Shown here: in pieces, positions 60,506 through 64,000 of the stretch
How positions within the stretch are numbered: position 1 is the stretch's first letter
Layout of the letters: the number at the start of each line of letters is the position of its first letter
NCBI GenBank assembly: GCA_023015935.1
Contig: JALKAY010000001.1
Span: 558,874 to 622,873, forward strand
Origin: Flavobacteriaceae bacterium F08102
GTDB taxonomy: Bacteria; Bacteroidota; Bacteroidia; Flavobacteriales; Flavobacteriaceae
Reading direction: 5' to 3'
DNA length: 64,000 nucleotides
Notes under the pieces: model-generated
Seen by the model: the letters and a program-made list of their open reading frames with translations, nothing else
Told to the model about the DNA's origin: nothing
The model's database searches: none
Translations under genes and position numbers: made by a program

Positions 60506-60940
60506 ATGACAGCAGAAAAACAGAAAAGATACGATCAAGCCTATTTAAAAATGGCTAATGAATGGGCAAAACTATCCTATTGTAAACGTAAGCAGGTTGG
60601 CGCGCTTATTGTCAAGGGTAAAATGATTATCTCCGATGGGTATAATGGAACCCCCACAGGTTTTGAAAACGAATGTGAGGATGAGGATCACTATACAAAA
60701 TGGTATGTGCTTCACGCAGAGGCTAATGCCATATTGAAGGTGGCAAATTCTACACAATCATGTGAAGGAGCTACCCTGTATATTACTTTATCTCCATGTA
60801 AGGAATGTAGTAAATTGATTCACCAAGCAGGGATTAAACGCTTAGTTTATCAAAATCCATATAAGGACGATTCTGGGCTAAAGTTTTTAGAAAAAGCTGG
60901 AGTTGAGTTGACACATTTAGAAATTAATGATGAAGAATAA
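60506..60940 (+). CDS. dCMP deaminase-family zinc enzyme
   Basis: The 144-residue protein has the zinc-dependent deaminase motif H70-A-E72 and P97-C98-KE-C101 (LSPCKECSKLI), with the dCMP-deaminase-type N-terminus YLKMANEWAKLSYCKRKQVGALIV (split, about 13-36) and GYNGTP at 45-50. It converts dCMP to dUMP for thymidylate synthesis. Length and motifs are normal. It overlaps the S41 peptidase gene by 14 bases, so the two are translationally coupled, an arrangement I recall in other flavobacteria. Confidence 0.93.
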   Translation: MTAEKQKRYDQAYLKMANEWAKLSYCKRKQVGALIVKGKMIISDGYNGTPTGFENECEDEDHYTKWYVLHAEANAILKVANSTQSCEGATLYITLSPCKECSKLIHQAGIKRLVYQNPYKDDSGLKFLEKAGVELTHLEINDEE

Positions 60941-62549
60941 ATTATATCTACCACTATTTATAGCGCTTGCAATAGTTCTTGGAATTTTTATAGGTAGCTT
61001 TTTGAATTATCCTCAAGGGAGTCCGATGGGTTTGTTTAAAGGGAGTCCTCAAGAAGCAAAAATTAAGCGTTTAATTAATTATATTCAGTATGATTATGTA
61101 GATGATGTTGATACAGATAGTTTACTAGATGGAACGATTGCAAATTTACTGAGTAAGTTAGATCCACATTCTGTGTATATCCCTGCCAGCGAACACGATG
61201 CGGTCGCGGAACGGATGAATGGGCAATTTGTGGGCGTTGGAGTTCAATTTAGAATGGTTAATGATTCTTTGACTGTTATTAAAGTAGTGGAAGGTGGTCC
61301 GAGTGAAAAAGCGGGGATTAAGGATGGGGACCGAATTTTAATTGCAGATGGTGATACATTGTACGGCAAAGGTGTTTCTACAGATTACATTATGAAAACC
61401 CTAAAAGGGAAAGCAAAAACAAATGTGGATTTGACTATTTTTCGTAAGGCAACAGGAGAAATGTTAGATATACGTGTTAAACGAGGGAATATTCCTGATA
61501 AAAGTTTGTTGGCTGCTTATATGCTTAACGATAGTTTAGGGTATATTAAGCTCGACCGTTTTGCTTCAACAACGTACGATGAATTTATCACGGCCTTACA
61601 CCAATTGCAAGAAAAAAATATGAAAGACTTGGTGTTGGATTTACGCGGAAATGGTGGTGGATATATGGGGGTAGCCACGCAAATTGTAGATGAATTTTTG
61701 GAAAAGGATAAATTAATTGTCTTTACCAAAAATAAAGGTGGACAAATAGATAAGACCTATGCTACCGCAAAAGGGGATTTTGAAAAAGGTAAAATTTATG
61801 TTTTGATTGATGAGAATTCAGCCTCTGCGAGTGAGATTGTTGCTGGGGCCTTACAAGATAATGATAAAGGAACTATTGTAGGTCGTCGTTCGTTTGGAAA
61901 AGGATTGGTGCAACAAGAAATGGAGTTAGGAGATGGGTCTTCGGTTCGATTAACGGTTGCACGGTATTATACTCCAACAGGTAGGTCTATTCAAAAACCT
62001 TATAAGGGAAAAGATGGTAAAAGTTATTATCAAGATTTACATTTGTTGCGATTTAAAAATGGAGAATTAATGAATGGTGATAGTATTAAGGTTAATGATA
62101 GTTTAAGATTTACAACGCCAAAAGGAAAAGTAGTGTACGGAGGGGGTGGAATTGTACCCGATGTTTTTGTGAGTATAGATACATCCTCTTATTTTGGGAT
62201 TTATCATATAGAAATTTTGAACGATTTTGTTTTTAACTATGTAGATACAAATCGTGAAGAAGTTCATTCGTGGAAATGGGAAGAGTTTGTGCGCGATTTT
62301 GATAAAAATGACGAAATTTTTAATCACTATAACCAGGTATTTAAAAACAAAATAGAGAATGCATCCCATGGAAAAATAAAGGGAGAAATTTCAGAAAGGA
62401 GTAAGCCATATTTAAAATTATACCTTAAAGCTTTATTTGCACAAATGGTTTTTGATGATAGTTCCTTTTATAAAATTATCAATGAAAAAGATAAGATGAT
62501 AGAACGGGTTCTGGAGCTTGAAGCAGAGGTGAATTATATAAAACATTGA
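60927..62549 (+). CDS. S41-family carboxy-terminal processing peptidase (CtpA-like)
   Basis: The 540-residue protein has one N-terminal membrane or signal segment (LYLPLFIALAIVLGIFIGSF), a helical head (KRLINYIQYDYVDDVDTDSLLDG), a PDZ domain (about 85-165; GPSEKAGIKDGDRILIADGD) and an S41 catalytic domain. That domain has LVLDLRGNGGGYMGVATQIVDEFL (split, about 236-258), the catalytic serine in DENSASASEIVAGAL (about 295-309) and the lysine in RRSFGKGLVQ (about 322-331). Such proteases cut C-termini of periplasmic proteins. It is probably periplasmic and membrane-anchored. Two adjacent ATG codons (60927, 60930) can serve as start. Confidence 0.93.
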   Translation: MMKNKLYLPLFIALAIVLGIFIGSFLNYPQGSPMGLFKGSPQEAKIKRLINYIQYDYVDDVDTDSLLDGTIANLLSKLDPHSVYIPASEHDAVAERMNGQFVGVGVQFRMVNDSLTVIKVVEGGPSEKAGIKDGDRILIADGDTLYGKGVSTDYIMKTLKGKAKTNVDLTIFRKATGEMLDIRVKRGNIPDKSLLAAYMLNDSLGYIKLDRFASTTYDEFITALHQLQEKNMKDLVLDLRGNGGGYMGVATQIVDEFLEKDKLIVFTKNKGGQIDKTYATAKGDFEKGKIYVLIDENSASASEIVAGALQDNDKGTIVGRRSFGKGLVQQEMELGDGSSVRLTVARYYTPTGRSIQKPYKGKDGKSYYQDLHLLRFKNGELMNGDSIKVNDSLRFTTPKGKVVYGGGGIVPDVFVSIDTSSYFGIYHIEILNDFVFNYVDTNREEVHSWKWEEFVRDFDKNDEIFNHYNQVFKNKIENASHGKIKGEISERSKPYLKLYLKALFAQMVFDDSSFYKIINEKDKMIERVLELEAEVNYIKH

Positions 62550-62630
62550 TCTCGTTGTACTTAACACAGGGCGCTACTGTTTTATGTAGCATTCGCCAGC
62601 AGTTGGTAAAAGCCATTTAGCTATTTTCTT

Positions 62631-63242
62631 TTATATTTTATCGTGAATTTTTGTATGTTCACCATCATTCCACAAGGTTAAGATATCTGTAGCTACAGCA
62701 GCTCCACTTCCACAGGCAATTGCGAACTGACTACGCCATCCTGCCAAGGCCCCAGCAACGTAGAGTCCGTCGGTGACTAAATGGTCTACATTTTTGAGCC
62801 AAATTCTATTTTTTTCTTTTTTTGCCTTCGGATGCGGTTGTACATAGTCTTCTAATCCTTCAATTAAAAACGGTTTGGTATACCCTGTTGCTATCACAAC
62901 TAGCGTGGCTTGATAGGTGTTCTTATTGGTTACAACGGTAAATTGTCCGTCTTTTTTATACAAACTGCATACTTTTTCCCCTTTAATTTGTTGTACATGG
63001 GGGTATAATTGTGCTAATTGTTGCTTTCCGTCAGTTAAAATATCTACTCCCAATGTACGAGGATTTAGTCCTAAGACATTGTTGAACATGGCGGTGTGTA
63101 AATGTGAAGCTTTTTGGTGCATCACAATGCCAATTTTTTTCGTTGTAGCAAACTCTTTTTTATGAGCAGAACCTAAGATCAGCGCACAAGACATTCCTGA
63201 AGCTCCCCCTCCAATAATTAGAACATCAAATGATTTATTCAT
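62631..63242 (-). CDS. Compact FAD/NAD(P)-dependent oxidoreductase
   Basis: The 203-residue protein begins with an FAD dinucleotide motif DVLIIGGGASGMSCAL (residues 6-21) and has the second FAD contact ATGYTKPF (about 117-124) and TDGLYVAGALAGW (about 157-169), as in thioredoxin-reductase-like proteins. It is much shorter than thioredoxin reductase: the NADPH-binding insert domain and the redox CxxC are absent. It may use another redox partner or another cofactor arrangement. I do not recognise the substrate. It lies 10 bases after the MarC gene stop codon in the same direction and is probably co-transcribed with it. Confidence 0.85.
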   Translation of the reverse strand: MNKSFDVLIIGGGASGMSCALILGSAHKKEFATTKKIGIVMHQKASHLHTAMFNNVLGLNPRTLGVDILTDGKQQLAQLYPHVQQIKGEKVCSLYKKDGQFTVVTNKNTYQATLVVIATGYTKPFLIEGLEDYVQPHPKAKKEKNRIWLKNVDHLVTDGLYVAGALAGWRSQFAIACGSGAAVATDILTLWNDGEHTKIHDKI

Positions 63243-63251
63243 GTATTTTAT

Positions 63252-63830
63252 TTATTGATTTAACAATCCTTGAATATTTGCTGCAAATAGTTTTACAGCG
63301 ATTGCTAATAAAATGACACCAAAAATTTTGCGAATAACGCTAATGCCATCTGGCCCTAAAACACGCTCAATTTTTCCCGATAACTTGAGTACTGCATAGA
63401 CAAACACCATGTTTATGGCGATGGCAATGATAATATTTATGGTTTGGTACTCGGCGCGTAATGAGAGAATTGTGGTCATTGTTCCGGCACCAGCAATCAA
63501 TGGAAATGCGATAGGTACTACACTGGCTGTTTTCGCTTCTTCTTGTTTGTATAATTCAATTCCTAAGACCATTTCTAATGCCAAAAAGAAGATGACAAAA
63601 GCTCCAGCAACTGCAAAGGAGTTTACATCAACCCCCATTATTCGTAAGATATTCTCACCTACAAAGAGAAAACCAATCATAATTACTAATGAAACGATAG
63701 CAGCTTTTTCAGATTGTATATGCCCTACTTTCGAGCGAAGGCCTATGATAATCGGAATACTTCCAATAATGTCTATCACAGCAAATAAAACCATGGTTGC
63801 AGTGATGATTTCTTTTATGTCTAAACTCAT
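63252..63830 (-). CDS. MarC-family membrane protein
   Basis: The 192-residue protein has six membrane segments and the MarC signature early in the chain (TMVLFAVIDIIGSIPI, about 12-27). It continues with IVSLVIMIGFLFVGENILRIMGV (split, about 45-67), FAVAGAFVIFFLALEMVLG (about 72-90) and PIAFPLIAGAGTMTTIL (about 107-123). The family's function is unsettled despite the name (multiple antibiotic resistance locus); it is an integral inner-membrane protein. It is the first gene of a minus-strand pair with the FAD oxidoreductase. Confidence 0.92.
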   Translation of the reverse strand: MSLDIKEIITATMVLFAVIDIIGSIPIIIGLRSKVGHIQSEKAAIVSLVIMIGFLFVGENILRIMGVDVNSFAVAGAFVIFFLALEMVLGIELYKQEEAKTASVVPIAFPLIAGAGTMTTILSLRAEYQTINIIIAIAINMVFVYAVLKLSGKIERVLGPDGISVIRKIFGVILLAIAVKLFAANIQGLLNQ

Positions 63831-63989
63831 TGTCGTACTCCGTTTAATTAGGGGGTAAAAATAACTAAATCTAATTCGATAAATCGAGATTTGAAGAAGG
63901 AATTTATACGAGAATTAATCTTTATTTTCAGCGGTGAATAAAACAAAACAATTTATTCCTTAAAACCGCTGTTACTATTCGTATAATTG

Positions 63990-63997
63990 TATTTTTG
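63990..63997 (+). promoter_or_regulatory. -7 promoter box near the right window edge
   Basis: TATTTTTG is a perfect TAnnTTTG match and probably serves a plus-strand gene beyond the window. No TTG is visible at -33, and nothing else is seen in 63831-64000. Confidence 0.4.
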
Positions 63998-64000
63998 CCC

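Overview
The window comes from a low-GC member of the Bacteroidetes, most likely a marine or aquatic Flavobacteriaceae. The evidence is the lineage-typical gene content: PorZ and type IX secretion sorting domains, a DUF4175 membrane protein, TonB-dependent receptors with a FecR/ECF-sigma pair, DUF2911, and a tmRNA tag GENNYALAA. Several genes are also preceded by the Bacteroidetes promoter pattern TTG/TTT-N19-TAnnTTTG instead of strong Shine-Dalgarno sites. Species cannot be assigned from the sequence alone.

Layout. 1-1223 (minus): nudK-like NUDIX hydrolase (cut by the window edge), elaA-like acetyltransferase and rpiB. 1224-1867: a very AT-rich gap with four DnaA-box-like 9-mers. 1868-5748 (plus): a T9SS-sorted NHL-repeat protein, RNase R and TatA. 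5792-8429 (minus): a stomatin/SPFH protein and gltX. 8492-15049 (plus): DUF4175 protein, ybeY, mnmG (with a parS-like site on each side) and a methyltransferase. 15255-26786 (plus): OmpH/Skp-like lipoprotein, an OmpA/PD40 protein, a bacterial alpha-2-macroglobulin and penicillin-binding protein 1C, i.e. an envelope-maintenance block. 26852-28918: LytTR response regulator and LytS-type histidine kinase. 29221-29697 (minus): CYTH phosphatase. 29829-35335: porZ, recO and a TonB-dependent receptor. 35650-36040: tmRNA (ssrA).

Accessory region. A roughly 9-kb integrative element (36042-45035) sits in the 3' end of ssrA, bounded by a 14-bp direct repeat. It encodes a tyrosine integrase, a 572-residue unknown protein, two small HTH proteins, a DUF3987 P-loop helicase/primase-type protein, a zinc-ribbon/Toprim-like primase protein and a 214-residue unknown on the minus strand. 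At the ssrA end it carries a plus-strand cargo of a Mrr-like nuclease and two unrecognised genes. No capsid, tail, relaxase or conjugation gene is visible. Between the primase-like and helicase-like genes is a previously unannotated array of nine 9-bp units in three evenly spaced triplets (two direct, one inverted) that looks like an iteron-type replication origin. Paired GGTGTCA repeats near both ends look like integrase arm sites. The whole resembles a phage-satellite (PICI-like) or small autonomously replicating island with a possible defence cargo, and it is the best candidate here for an undescribed system.

Right part. 45036-46882 is mostly non-coding debris, with the displaced ssrA terminator, one small secreted-protein gene and a decayed ABC-ATPase remnant. 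46883-50867 (minus) is an ECF sigma / FecR / FecA-like receptor signalling set, divergent from a repeat-containing lipoprotein (50970-52043). Then follow DUF2911, a saccharopine/alanine dehydrogenase-like enzyme with DUF3820, a lipoprotein formylglycine-generating-enzyme homologue (minus), mutS (minus), a TrmH-family methyltransferase, a HupE/UreJ-like membrane protein, dCMP deaminase with an S41 protease, a compact FAD oxidoreductase and a MarC protein (both minus).
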